From: Neobacillus niacini
Lineage (GTDB): Bacteria > Bacillota > Bacilli > Bacillales > Cytobacillaceae
Length of the DNA stretch: 64,000 bases
Reading direction: 5' to 3'
Assembly (NCBI RefSeq): GCF_000759675.1
Contig: NZ_BAWM01000003.1
Coordinates: 40,412 to 104,411 of the forward strand
Positions 39,156 through 47,173 of the stretch are shown in pieces. Every line of letters begins with the position of its first letter. The first letter of the stretch is position 1. The position numbers were made by a program, and so were the translations under genes. The notes under the pieces were generated by a model. The model ran no database searches and had not been told where the DNA came from. It saw only the letters and a program-made list of their open reading frames with translations.

Positions 39156-40175
39156 ATGGCAAAACAGCATCTTTTGGAAGTCAAAGAACTCAAGACTCAT
39201 TTTTATACGGAAAGAGGACAAGTAACCGCAGTAGACGGGATTACCTTGCAAGTTGAGGAGGGAGAGATATTAGGTCTGGTAGGGGAATCCGGATGCGGGA
39301 AAAGTGTCACGTCCCAGTCCATTCTACGGTTGTTTGACGAAAAACAAACGGTCAAATACGAAGGGGAAATCAACTTTAAAGGAAAAAATCTGTTGCGAAT
39401 TTCCATCTCGGACATGCAAAACATCAGAGGCAACGACATCTCGATGATTTTTCAAGATCCATTGAGTTCGCTCAATCCGGTGTACACGATTGGTTATCAA
39501 ATTGCGGAATCTATCATACTTCATCAGAAGGTATCGAAAAAGGAAGCGTACGACAAGGCTGTTGAGATGCTAAGGCTGACAGGTATACCGGCACCTGAAA
39601 AGAGAGTGAATGAATATCCTCACGAGTTGTCCGGCGGAATGAGGCAACGTGTGATGATCGCGATGGCACTCGCTTGTCAACCGAAATTGTTAATAGCGGA
39701 CGAACCTACTACCGCATTGGATGTCACCATCCAATCCCAGATCTTGGATTTAATGATGGAGTTAAACAAAAAACTGGATATGGGGATCATTTTAATCACT
39801 CATGACTTAGGCGTGGTAGCTGAAATTTGCAGCCGTGTGGTGGTCATGTATCTGGGACAAATCGTCGAGGAATCGGATGTGAAAAGTCTTTTCGCTCATC
39901 CTCTTCATCCGTATACCCAAGGGTTAATGAAGTCTGTTCCGCAATTGGATGGTGACCGCTCACAAAAACTGCATGTTATCGAGGGGATGGTTCCTTCCTT
40001 GTACAACATTCCCAAGGGCTGCCGATTTGCCTCCCGATGCCCTTATGCAGACGAGCTCTGCAGAGAAAAAATGCCTGAATTGACCCAACTTCAAAACAAT
40101 CAAAAAGTCAGGTGTTGGCATTATTCAAAAATCGCCCAAAGGGAGGATCGGTACGATGTTAACAAAATCGGCTGA
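39156..40175 (+). CDS. DppD-type ABC transporter ATP-binding protein
   Basis: A 339-residue ATPase: Walker A GESGCGKS, signature LSGGMRQR, Walker B LLIADEPTTALD, and the C-terminal oligopeptide-transporter domain with its cysteine cluster (CRFASRCPYADELC). Overlaps the next gene by 20 bases, so the two ATPases are coupled and work as a heterodimer. Confidence 0.93.
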   Translation: MAKQHLLEVKELKTHFYTERGQVTAVDGITLQVEEGEILGLVGESGCGKSVTSQSILRLFDEKQTVKYEGEINFKGKNLLRISISDMQNIRGNDISMIFQDPLSSLNPVYTIGYQIAESIILHQKVSKKEAYDKAVEMLRLTGIPAPEKRVNEYPHELSGGMRQRVMIAMALACQPKLLIADEPTTALDVTIQSQILDLMMELNKKLDMGIILITHDLGVVAEICSRVVVMYLGQIVEESDVKSLFAHPLHPYTQGLMKSVPQLDGDRSQKLHVIEGMVPSLYNIPKGCRFASRCPYADELCREKMPELTQLQNNQKVRCWHYSKIAQREDRYDVNKIG

Positions 40176-41139
40176 ACAAATCGACCCGATGCTCGTGGTC
40201 AAAGGGTTAAAAAAATACTTTCCTGTAAAAGGACCATTAGGTCAGTCTAAAGGGGAAGTCAAGGCAGTAAATAACGTATCCTTTCAATTGTATAAAGGGG
40301 AAACCTTCGGATTGGTTGGTGAATCCGGTTGCGGAAAAAGCACCATGGGACGAACGATATTAAGATTGACGGAGCCCACAAATGGGGAAGCGATCTATCA
40401 AAACAAAAATATCTTTCAATTATCCGGTATGGAACTGCGAAATATCAGGCAAGAGCTGCAAATGGTGTTTCAGGATCCCTATTCTTCCTTAAATCCGAGA
40501 AAAAGAATTGGTACGATCCTGGAAGAACCTTTGGCTATCCACCAAATCGGCGCGAGACAAGAACGAACGGAACGGGTGATGGAGATCCTTCATAAAGTTG
40601 GACTGCAGTCGGATCATTATTATCGGTATCCACATGAATTTTCCGGGGGACAAAGACAACGAATAGGACTGGCAAGAGCACTGGTGGTTAACCCGAAGTT
40701 GGTGATCTGCGATGAACCTGTATCTGCTCTTGACGTATCCATCCAGTCGCAAATTATTAATTTATTTCAGCAATTGCAGGACGACTTGAAGCTGACATAT
40801 CTGTTTGTTGCCCATGACCTAAGCGTTGTGCGCCATATTTCCGACCGAATTGGTGTCATGTATTTGGGGCAAATGGTGGAACAAGCACCGACCGACAGTT
40901 TGTTTTCCTCACCGCTTCATCCGTATACCCAAGCATTGTTATCGGCGGTTCCCTTTCCCAATCCAACCGTGAAAAAGGAACGAATTATTCTAAAAGGAGA
41001 AATTCCTTCACCGTTAAATCCGCCTTCAGGGTGTATTTTTCATACCAGATGTCCGTTTGTAATGGATATCTGTAAAAAGGAAATTCCCTTAGAGAAAGAA
41101 ATGTCCCGAAATCATTTTGTTTCTTGCCATTTACATTAA
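40156..41139 (+). CDS. DppF-type ABC transporter ATP-binding protein
   Basis: A 327-residue ATPase: Walker A GESGCGKS, signature FSGGQRQR, Walker [13 protein letters not shown] and a C-terminal cysteine motif ([14 protein letters not shown]). GGAGG inside the upstream gene is its ribosome site. Completes the transporter; the operon ends in decayed sequence. Confidence 0.93.
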   Translation: MLTKSAEQIDPMLVVKGLKKYFPVKGPLGQSKGEVKAVNNVSFQLYKGETFGLVGESGCGKSTMGRTILRLTEPTNGEAIYQNKNIFQLSGMELRNIRQELQMVFQDPYSSLNPRKRIGTILEEPLAIHQIGARQERTERVMEILHKVGLQSDHYYRYPHEFSGGQRQRIGLARALVVNPKLVICDEPVSALDVSIQSQIINLFQQLQDDLKLTYLFVAHDLSVVRHISDRIGVMYLGQMVEQAPTDSLFSSPLHPYTQALLSAVPFPNPTVKKERIILKGEIPSPLNPPSGCIFHTRCPFVMDICKKEIPLEKEMSRNHFVSCHLH

Positions 41140-41280
41140 AATAATAATATAGATGATGGTGGATAATCGCAGGAAATCCCCGAAGCGGCTAGTGAAGGAA
41201 GCGATGCGAGATCTTGCGTTTCACGGCGGAGAACGAGACGTGGGTGCGACTTTGATGGCCGTGAAAATAGGGCCCTGTAA

Positions 41281-41463
41281 TCGTACCGGGATGAGCAGTT
41301 TGGGTTTGTGGCGCTCGCTCATTTTCTCCCGCCCCAGTATAACGCCAGTCCCCACAATCACGGGCCGTATTGGGTTGTGTATGTCGTCTATCGAGGGAAA
41401 ATCGAAATTGCCACGCATCGGTGCCTTGACGACCGGGTGAGCAATTGGAGACGCAGGATGTGA
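41281..41463 (+). pseudogene. Fragment of a cysteine-dioxygenase-like cupin
   Basis: The frame reads SYRDEQFGFVALAHFLPPQY, then NASPHNHGPYWVVYVVYRG and KIEIATHR, ending in TGA. The PHNHGPYWVVYxVYRGKIE block equals cupin motif 1 of the small metal-binding enzymes. The start is lost (TAA just upstream). It is GC-rich like amidohydrolase copy 2 and follows the transporter operon, so it was probably a member of the same imported locus. Confidence 0.6.
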
Positions 41464-42471
41464 AGCATCTGATACCGAGTGGTCGCTTTTTCGACATTTG
41501 TCAGACTAGAAGGGGTTCAGCCGAGATATATTCGTTATCTTAACTACTCACAAAAAAGTACCGTTTTAATGCAGCTTACACGTCGAGAACATGTCCTTAA
41601 CGTTTAGACAGGAATATGCCACAATAACGAAAATCCTTGCTGTTGTATCAGTCAGTGGTCAGCTTTGTGGTCATTAAAAACAGTGTATAGATATATCGTT
41701 CATAACGTACCTCTAAGCAATCGAAACAACTCTTTGAATACGTTAAGGACGGTCAATTTTCATAGTGTAGTTAACGTGTAAAAACGGGTCATAACCTGGA
41801 TATAAATCCTAGTTATGGCTCGTTTTTATTGTGTAGCAGAATCGTCTTTTCAACTATCGATTTCCGATAGTTAACAAAAAAACCTTAACAATAGGTTTAA
41901 AGATTTTATTTCGTAACTTTTTTATTATTCTAATATTTCGACATTTTGTTGCGAGAGTGTACAACTTTTTCTATATGGCCTAGTCACAGGGTTGCTGCTC
42001 TAGTCCGCCAGAAAATTCACATAAAATGGAAATTTACACGCTAGCTTAACTTGGCAGTCCTACTGTACTTTGTCTATAAACCTATATTAACACCAAAAAC
42101 TGTGTTAATGATTAAAAATGGAACCTTGTTTTTGGGAATGAACTTTGGAACTACGAATTAATGCAAAAAGGTAGTTTTCAGATAAAGTAATCACCAGCCC
42201 CATAAACGGACGTTTATGGGGCGACTTTTATTGAACGCCAGAAAAGCTGAAGAAATCTCTTTTATTTTTGTTCCACAATCGGGCCATTATCTTGAATAGG
42301 AGAAGGAATGATTAGAAAGTGAATCGCAGTTCTAAGTAATTCAATTAGCGGATAGTTAGCTGAAGAAGGATTTTATTTTAATAATCAAGAATTAAAAGAT
42401 AAATACTTATGACTGCTTACATACGTAATAGTAATTCTTTTTACTGATAGAAAAGAAGTGGAGGAAGAAGG
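41464..42471. other. About 1 kb without a recognisable gene
   Basis: AT-rich sequence with short frames only. Two hairpins stand out: AAAAACGGGTCATAAC with GTTATGGCTCGTTTTT (41777-41829, two wobbles) and GCCCCATAAACG (42197-42208) with CGTTTATGGGGC (42211-42222) followed by GACTTTTATT. Both look like terminators left from lost genes. Confidence 0.5.
42197..42231 (+). terminator. Orphan rho-independent terminator
   Basis: A 12-bp perfect stem with a 2-base nominal loop followed by GACTTTTATT. No gene is recognised immediately upstream. Confidence 0.6.
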
Positions 42472-43212
42472 ATGAGAGAAATTGAAGGGCAGGAAGATGA
42501 ACAGATTGGTTTGGTATTTATTCAAGGTGCAGGCTTAGAAAGCCGTATTTGGGAACCGGTTGTATCAGAAATGAAAAGTCCCTTTTTACTAGTTAATTTT
42601 CCTGAACGAGAAGGAGAGAACGGATTACGGCAAAGTTTGACTCTACAAGAATACAATGCATATATAAAGCGACAAATTGAAGCTTGGAAAGTCAGAAAAT
42701 ATGTTATTGTAGCACATTCGTTGGGTGGTGTCCTTGCTCTAAAAATTGCTAATGATCTGTCGGAGCGTCTGGTTGGCTTTATTGCAATCGGGGCGACTAT
42801 TCCTAAAAATGGGGGATCATTCCTCTCAACTTTTCCATTTGCAAAACGTTTATTGATGAATGTACTTTTACGTATATTTGGTACGCGACCACCTGAGTCA
42901 GCTATTCGTAAGGGACTTTGTAATGATCTTTCACCTGAGCTGGCGAACGAAATAGTACGTGGTTTTGTACCGGAGTCTATTCACATTTATACAGATCGAA
43001 CAAAAGCAATCGTTCCAACAAATGTACCCAAGCTTTATATAAAGTTAGCAAAAGATCAAGAAATGAGTCTGTCCCAACAGGATAAAATGATCTCCAATCT
43101 TGCTCCACAGAAAATCGAAATGCTTGAAACAGGCCATTTGCCTATGCTCATTAAACCCAACGAATTGAGGAATTCACTAAATGCATTTCTTGCTCAATGG
43201 GAACTCCGTTAA
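42472..43212 (+). CDS. Alpha/beta-fold hydrolase
   Basis: A 246-residue alpha/beta hydrolase with oxyanion stretch VFIQGAGLESRIWEP, nucleophile elbow AHSLGG (Ser about 83) and C-terminal catalytic His in ETGHLPML. GGAGG ribosome site. The natural substrate cannot be inferred. It is transcribed toward a 4-hydroxy-2-oxovalerate aldolase remnant and the flavin reductase, but no operon relationship is evident; an esterase or amidase role in the aromatic island is possible. Confidence 0.8.
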   Translation: MREIEGQEDEQIGLVFIQGAGLESRIWEPVVSEMKSPFLLVNFPEREGENGLRQSLTLQEYNAYIKRQIEAWKVRKYVIVAHSLGGVLALKIANDLSERLVGFIAIGATIPKNGGSFLSTFPFAKRLLMNVLLRIFGTRPPESAIRKGLCNDLSPELANEIVRGFVPESIHIYTDRTKAIVPTNVPKLYIKLAKDQEMSLSQQDKMISNLAPQKIEMLETGHLPMLIKPNELRNSLNAFLAQWELR

Positions 43213-43269
43213 AGGGCGCTTTTCCTTAGTAAGGATTGCAGTCTTTTTGCATCCTAAGTATTCATTGCA

Positions 43270-43305
43270 AAAACCAGCTAATATGACAAAAAATTAGCTG
43301 GTTTC
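43270..43305. terminator. Hairpin behind the alpha/beta hydrolase
   Basis: AAACCAGCTAAT pairs perfectly with ATTAGCTGGTTT. The T-run is better on the minus strand (GGTTTTTGC), so it may have ended the former minus-strand aldolase transcript. Confidence 0.6.
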
Positions 43306-43325
43306 CGATTCAAAAATAATCTGTA

Positions 43326-43427
43326 TCAGTCTGTATCAATATTGATTCCTACACTTTGTTTCAAGGCACGGATCCGCTCACGGACTTGTTCAGGAAGCAA
43401 TGATCCAGCAGAATCCACGAGGCTGAA
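43326..43427 (-). pseudogene. Fragment of 4-hydroxy-2-oxovalerate aldolase
   Basis: The minus-strand frame reads FSLVDSAGSLLPEQVRERIR followed by ALKQSVGINIDTD and a stop. The VDSAGxLLPExVRxRIRALK pattern is the conserved middle of DmpG/MhpE aldolases. Only 33 codons remain. The enzyme would take the next step after the 2-oxopent-4-enoate hydratase encoded at 47174, so the lower pathway was once encoded here. Confidence 0.7.
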
Positions 43428-43490
43428 GCGCTACTATAATAAATAGAAGAATAAAATCAGATTTTACAAAAACATAAACTTTAATCTATT

Positions 43491-43527
43491 AAAAACGCTT
43501 GGCATACGTATGCCAAGCGTTTTTTTA
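43491..43527. terminator. Perfect palindromic terminator
   Basis: AAAACGCTTGGCATAC pairs perfectly with GTATGCCAAGCGTTTT and is followed by a T-run. A loopless perfect palindrome, ATATAACACT-AG-AGTGTTATAT, follows at 43547-43568. Confidence 0.75.
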
Positions 43528-43581
43528 TATGGGAAATATGGAACCTATATAACACTAGAGTGTTATATGGATAACAAGGGA

Positions 43582-43618
43582 AGCCAACCACCTATATGAA
43601 GGTCGTTGGCTTTTTTCT
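43582..43618 (+). terminator. Terminator between aldolase remnant and flavin reductase
   Basis: AGCCAACCACCT pairs with AGGTCGTTGGCT (one mismatch), followed by TTTTTTC. It is 38 bases from the end of the minus-strand flavin reductase gene. Confidence 0.75.
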
Positions 43619-43656
43619 ATTATACATGTATGGGGGCGTTCTTAAATAAAGATCCT

Positions 43657-44169
43657 CTACACAGACTGTTTTGGACGATAAAACTCTTTAGGGATAGGGC
43701 CGAAAGTTCTACGGTGATACAACATTGGATCTTTCTCTTTATTGATCTGAAGGTCTGTCACTTCTCCAATGAATACTGTATGATCCCCTGCTTCAATGGC
43801 TTTAAATGTTTTACATTCAAATACCCCAAGAACACCATCAATAATAGGTAATCCATTGCTCGAAAGTTTCCAATCGCATGTACTAAAACGGTCAGGGTGT
43901 TTAGTTGCAAAAGTTTTACAAAGTTCTACCTGTTCTTCTGCCAATACATGAATAGCAAATTTCCCACTTTCTTTAAATTCCTCAAGTAAGGAAGATCTGT
44001 GATCTATAGACCATAAAACCAATAGTGGATCAAGTGAAACAGAAGCAAATGAATTTACTGTCAGCCCCACTGGTGTTCCATCTTCTTTTTTGGTTGTTAC
44101 GATTGTTACTCCTGTCGGGTAGTTTCCCATAATTTGTTTGAATAAATCTTGGTTCGTTTCTTTTTGCAT
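43657..44169 (-). CDS. Flavin reductase (HpaC-like), probable FAD reductase of the anthranilate monooxygenase
   Basis: A 170-residue flavin reductase-like domain protein: NYPTGVTIVTTK, GLTVNSFASVSLDPLLVLWS and the DHTVFIGEV segment are typical of HpaC/short-chain flavin reductases that supply reduced flavin to HpaB-type oxygenases. I start at ATG 44169, preceded by AAGGAG, not at 44217. It is divergent from an IclR gene; a perfect palindrome lies between them at 44262-44277. Its oxygenase partner is probably the HpaB-type protein at 29842, 14 kb away. Confidence 0.88.
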   Translation of the reverse strand: MQKETNQDLFKQIMGNYPTGVTIVTTKKEDGTPVGLTVNSFASVSLDPLLVLWSIDHRSSLLEEFKESGKFAIHVLAEEQVELCKTFATKHPDRFSTCDWKLSSNGLPIIDGVLGVFECKTFKAIEAGDHTVFIGEVTDLQINKEKDPMLYHRRTFGPIPKEFYRPKQSV

Positions 44170-44261
44170 GTATTCATTCTCCTTTTCTTTTAAAATGGAT
44201 CGTATGTTTACTATCATAAACAGAATATTTGAAAATTTAAGCCTCCACGTCCAACATTATG

Positions 44262-44277
44262 AAATTTCATGAAATTT
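44262..44277. promoter_or_regulatory. AAATTTCATGAAATTT palindrome, candidate IclR operator
   Basis: A perfect 16-bp palindrome between the divergent flavin reductase and IclR genes. The same site with one change, AAATTTTATGAAATTT, is at 45500-45515 just ahead of the FAD-synthetase gene leader. A looser relative, TTTCAC-ATG-GTGAAA, is at 49492-49506 upstream of the dioxygenase operon. Confidence 0.6.
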
Positions 44278-44368
44278 TTTTGATAAGGAAAAAGAAATGT
44301 AAGTTTCTACTATATTAATATTTGTAATGAGAGATATTCTATTTTATAATTATTATGCGCCTTTTTTG

Positions 44369-44383
44369 AATTTTCAGAAATGT
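44369..44383. promoter_or_regulatory. CodY-box candidate upstream of the first IclR gene
   Basis: AATTTTCAGAAATGT matches AATTTTCWGAAAATT at 13 of 15 positions. A weaker relative (TTAATTCTGAAAATT, 11 of 15) is at 48296-48310 in front of the second IclR gene, suggesting nutritional control of both regulators. Confidence 0.45.
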
Positions 44384-44436
44384 TGATTCCCTCTTATTTA
44401 TTTAAGAAGGTTTGAATTAAGGAGAGTGAGTTAATA

Positions 44437-45213
44437 TTGATTAATTCAGTAAGTAGAGCATGTCAAATTTTAAGTTGTTTTACGCAGGATGAACCTGTGT
44501 TAGGAAATGCAGAGATTGCAGAAAAGCTGGGTTTAAGCACAAGTACCACACATCACCTTATTACAACCCTTTGCAAAGAGGGGGTTTTAATGAGAGATAT
44601 AGACAAAAAGTATAGACTAGGCTGGAAGATACTTGAATGGAATAATCATGTGATGTTTCAGCAAGATTTTTATGATAAAGCGATGCCATTAGTAAAGGAA
44701 TTAATAGTGAGATTTAAAGGGACAGCGCATATTTCCATGTTTGATGAGGGAGATGTAGTCCATGTGTTAAGAATCAATTCCGAAGATTTAGACTCTGTTC
44801 CAACGTATCTCGGGGCAAGAAGGCCTGCCTATTGTACAAGTGCAGGGAAAGCATTACTTGCTTACAATAACGCTTATCTTCAAAAAACAATCGAAAAAGG
44901 ATTAACAAGACAAGGGCCGAATACCATTACCGATGTTAAGCTGCTTGAGAGGGATTTGAAGTCTGTTCGCGAACAAGGTTACGCCATAAGCGATAATGAA
45001 AATGATACACGTACGTATGCCATCGCCGCTCCAATTTTCTCTTATTCAGGGGAAACGATTGCTTCCGTTAATTTAGTTGGCCCCATAAGCTATATGAAGG
45101 GGCTTAATCGTGACCACATTATTCGAAGTGTTGTGAATACTGCTAAAGCCATTTCCCGAGAGCTAGGCTATATTGAGTTAAAAAGTGCCAATAAGAAATA
45201 TGCCAAAAGATAA
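44437..45213 (+). CDS. IclR-family transcriptional regulator (A)
   Basis: A 258-residue IclR protein: N-terminal winged helix (GNAEIAEKLGLSTSTTHHLI), then an effector domain of GAF-like fold with RRPAYCTSAGKALLAY and AAPIFSYSGETIASVNLVGP. It starts with TTG 44437 behind AAGGAG. Very similar to the IclR gene at 48441, so the two probably arose by duplication and may read the same or successive pathway intermediates. Divergent from the flavin reductase gene. Confidence 0.92.
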   Translation: MINSVSRACQILSCFTQDEPVLGNAEIAEKLGLSTSTTHHLITTLCKEGVLMRDIDKKYRLGWKILEWNNHVMFQQDFYDKAMPLVKELIVRFKGTAHISMFDEGDVVHVLRINSEDLDSVPTYLGARRPAYCTSAGKALLAYNNAYLQKTIEKGLTRQGPNTITDVKLLERDLKSVREQGYAISDNENDTRTYAIAAPIFSYSGETIASVNLVGPISYMKGLNRDHIIRSVVNTAKAISRELGYIELKSANKKYAKR

Positions 45214-45366
45214 TTCTATTTAAGTTTGGATTTTTAAAAATTACCTAAATTTTCATAAATATTTCACTATTTTAAATCCTGTGATCGAAGTAAATTGTTT
45301 TTTTAAGTATTGTGATAAACAAATAGTAAAGATTGGAGGATTGAAGGACTTAAAGATTAACAGGTT

Positions 45367-45380
45367 TGTAAACGTTAATA
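45367..45380 (+). promoter_or_regulatory. cre-like site upstream of the FAD-synthetase gene
   Basis: TGTAAACGTTAATA matches the cre consensus at 13 of 14 positions, about 170 bases before the vestigial MGIRTA leader. It suggests glucose repression of the anthranilate genes. Confidence 0.5.
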
Positions 45381-45499
45381 TTTATTTTTAGGTCTTATGA
45401 ATGCGCTTTCTGTCCGTTTCGTGACAAAGGAAACAGATCCAACTGTCTAAGGAAATTTTAAAACGCAAATACTTCGAAACAGGAAGAATAAATTTAGCG

Positions 45500-45515
45500 A
45501 AATTTTATGAAATTT
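45500..45515. promoter_or_regulatory. AAATTTTATGAAATTT, second copy of the candidate IclR operator
   Basis: Differs at one base from the perfect palindrome at 44262-44277. It abuts the GGAGGG ribosome site (45516-45521) that serves the six-codon remnant frame starting at 45531. Confidence 0.55.
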
Positions 45516-45530
45516 GGAGGGAATAACGAA

Positions 45531-45551
45531 TGGGTATCAGAACAGCATGAT
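45531..45551 (+). pseudogene. Six-codon remnant of an HpaB-type monooxygenase gene
   Basis: A strong GGAGGG ribosome site is followed by ATGGGTATCAGAACAGCATGA, encoding MGIRTA and a stop. The intact monooxygenase at 29842 begins MGIRTG behind the same kind of ribosome site. Most likely a second monooxygenase gene was deleted here, joining its first codons to sequence just ahead of the FAD-synthetase gene. A leader peptide is an alternative reading. Confidence 0.55.
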
Positions 45552-45564
45552 GAGGAGTAATTCA

Positions 45565-46092
45565 TTGGAAGTCCATCAAACTGACAGTCTTCAATTACCT
45601 AGATCAGTTGTTGCTATTGGTGCCTTCGATGGAGTACATCGAGGTCATCAGGCTGTACTCCGTGAAATGGTTAAAAACAGCCATTTAGAAGGTGTACAGA
45701 ATGTCGTGTATACATTTTATCCACCCCCACGTTCTTATTTTCAAGGGGCGAAAGTATTGACAACTCCTGAGAAAAAGATTCAACTGATTAGTGATTTAGG
45801 GGTAGAACATATCGTTCTTGCAAAGTTTAATGAAAAATACCTGCAGCGAACAGCCGAGGATTTTATTGAAGAGTTATCGTTATTGAATCCTGTAAGAATT
45901 TTCGTTGGTGATGATTTTCGCTTCGGCCATAAACGTGTGGGAGATGTTCATTTATTAAAAGAACATTTCCCGGTCCAGTCTATCAATCCAATTTGCAGCA
46001 TGGATGGAGAAAAGATTTCTTCCACTAGAATTAGAGAACTTATTTTACAGGGAAAACGGGAACAAGCGGCCCCGCTTCTCGGCTGGACATAA
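45565..46092 (+). CDS. Stand-alone FAD synthetase (RibF adenylyltransferase domain)
   Basis: A 175-residue protein covering only the N-terminal FMN adenylyltransferase domain of RibF: VVAIGAFDGVHRGHQAVLRE, FYPPPRSYF, FVGDDFRFGHKRVGD and ISSTRIRELILQG. The riboflavin kinase domain is absent, so it could convert FMN to FAD but not make FMN. GAGGAG at 45552-45557 points to TTG 45565 as start; ATG 45547 or 45550 are alternatives. The anthranilate 3-monooxygenase system of Geobacillus includes a RibF-like protein, which supports a role in feeding FAD to the reductase/oxygenase pair. Confidence 0.85.
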   Translation: MEVHQTDSLQLPRSVVAIGAFDGVHRGHQAVLREMVKNSHLEGVQNVVYTFYPPPRSYFQGAKVLTTPEKKIQLISDLGVEHIVLAKFNEKYLQRTAEDFIEELSLLNPVRIFVGDDFRFGHKRVGDVHLLKEHFPVQSINPICSMDGEKISSTRIRELILQGKREQAAPLLGWT

Positions 46093-46170
46093 GGGCAAAA
46101 AATGATGCTTTACAGGAGAAATAATGCAGGAGGGAAGAATCCTAAAGCTGACAATTGGATGTTTTGAGCG

Positions 46171-46213
46171 TAAAAAGGCACAGCCAGCAATTGATCTTAG
46201 CTGTGCCTTTTTA
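46171..46213 (+). terminator. Terminator after the FAD-synthetase gene
   Basis: TAAAAAGGCACAGC pairs with GCTGTGCCTTTTTA across a 15-base loop. Confidence 0.85.
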
Positions 46214-46279
46214 CTGTTGCTATATTCACAAATTAATATCTCTAAACCTTAGTAAGTCCTGCGCCGTGAGTAAAATCTC

Positions 46280-46335
46280 CAAATAAAATAAAGACAGTAT
46301 ACCCAGTTTTAAAAGCTTCGCCGGTTATACTGTCT
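46280..46335 (-). terminator. Terminator of the minus-strand tautomerase-hydratase-decarboxylase operon
   Basis: GACAGTATACCC (46293-46304) pairs with GGTTATACTGTC (46323-46334), one mismatch. On the minus strand it is followed by TTTATTTTATTT, 12 bases after the last stop codon. Confidence 0.75.
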
Positions 46336-46346
46336 ATAGGAAGAAA

Positions 46347-47132
46347 CTACTCTACAGCATGGAAGGTTACATCGTTCATACCGTCAAATTTGACGGAAAT
46401 GAAGTCGTCTTTGTTAAATCTGATAGCTTCGGTAAGGGCGCCTGCAAGGATAATGTCACCGGCTTTTAAGGATTTGCCTTTTCGGCTGAGCATGGCTGCC
46501 AGCGTAGAAATCGATAGTGCCGGATGTCCTAGAATGGCACAGCTGGTTCCAAATGCCTTTGCTTCCCCGTTAATATATATAGTTGCCCCGACTAAATCCG
46601 ACTGGAAATCATGAGGTTTTCGTAAGCTGTCCCCGAGAACAACTCTTGAAGCGGACGTATTGTCTGCAATCACATCAGGAAGAGTGAACTTAAAGTTTTC
46701 ATACCGGCTGTCGATGATTTCTAAGGCAGGGAAAATGTATTCGGTTGCATCTAAGACGTCTTCAACCGATAGATTTTCTCCTTCTAAGTCTTTCTTTAAA
46801 ACAAAGGCCAGTTCTGCCTCTACTTTCGGATGAATCAATTGGCTGATAGAGATGCTGCCGCCATTTTGAACTTTCATATAATCAAACACATACCCGAAGA
46901 TTGGCTCTTTAACATTCATTTGGGTCATTTTAGCTTCACTTGTCAGACCCATTTTTGGACCGAAAATGCTATGGCCTGCTTCCAGTTTGATTTTGATGAT
47001 TTCATCTTGAATTTTATATGCATCCTCTACCGTCAGCTCTGGATTTTCTGCAGTAATTCTAGTTACCTCTCTTTTATCCAGCTCTGCTTGATGAAGAAAT
47101 TCAGCAAGGGAATGTATTTTAGTTGCTTCCAC
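46347..47132 (-). CDS. 4-oxalocrotonate decarboxylase
   Basis: A 261-residue member of the hydratase/decarboxylase family. KMGLTSEAKMTQMNVKEPIF, LIHPKVEAELAFVL and IDSRYENFKFTLPDVIADN match DmpH/XylI-type decarboxylases better than the hydratases. It converts 4-oxalocrotonate (keto form) to 2-oxopent-4-enoate with Mg2+, typically in complex with the hydratase encoded next to it. GTG 47132 is preceded by TGAGGTG and is the better start; ATG 47159 lacks a ribosome site. Confidence 0.85.
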   Translation of the reverse strand: MEATKIHSLAEFLHQAELDKREVTRITAENPELTVEDAYKIQDEIIKIKLEAGHSIFGPKMGLTSEAKMTQMNVKEPIFGYVFDYMKVQNGGSISISQLIHPKVEAELAFVLKKDLEGENLSVEDVLDATEYIFPALEIIDSRYENFKFTLPDVIADNTSASRVVLGDSLRKPHDFQSDLVGATIYINGEAKAFGTSCAILGHPALSISTLAAMLSRKGKSLKAGDIILAGALTEAIRFNKDDFISVKFDGMNDVTFHAVE

Positions 47133-47173
47133 CGTTTTCACCTCATTAATAGTTTTCATTATCCGAACACGTC

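Noticed and set aside
41189..41497. Long minus-strand frames opposite the cupin fragment
   Set aside because: They arise from the GC-rich composition; the plus-strand cupin motif explains the sequence better.
41500..41760. Short frame MSLTFRQEYATITKILAVVS as a transposase remnant
   Set aside because: No diagnostic motif of any transposase family; similarity could be chance.
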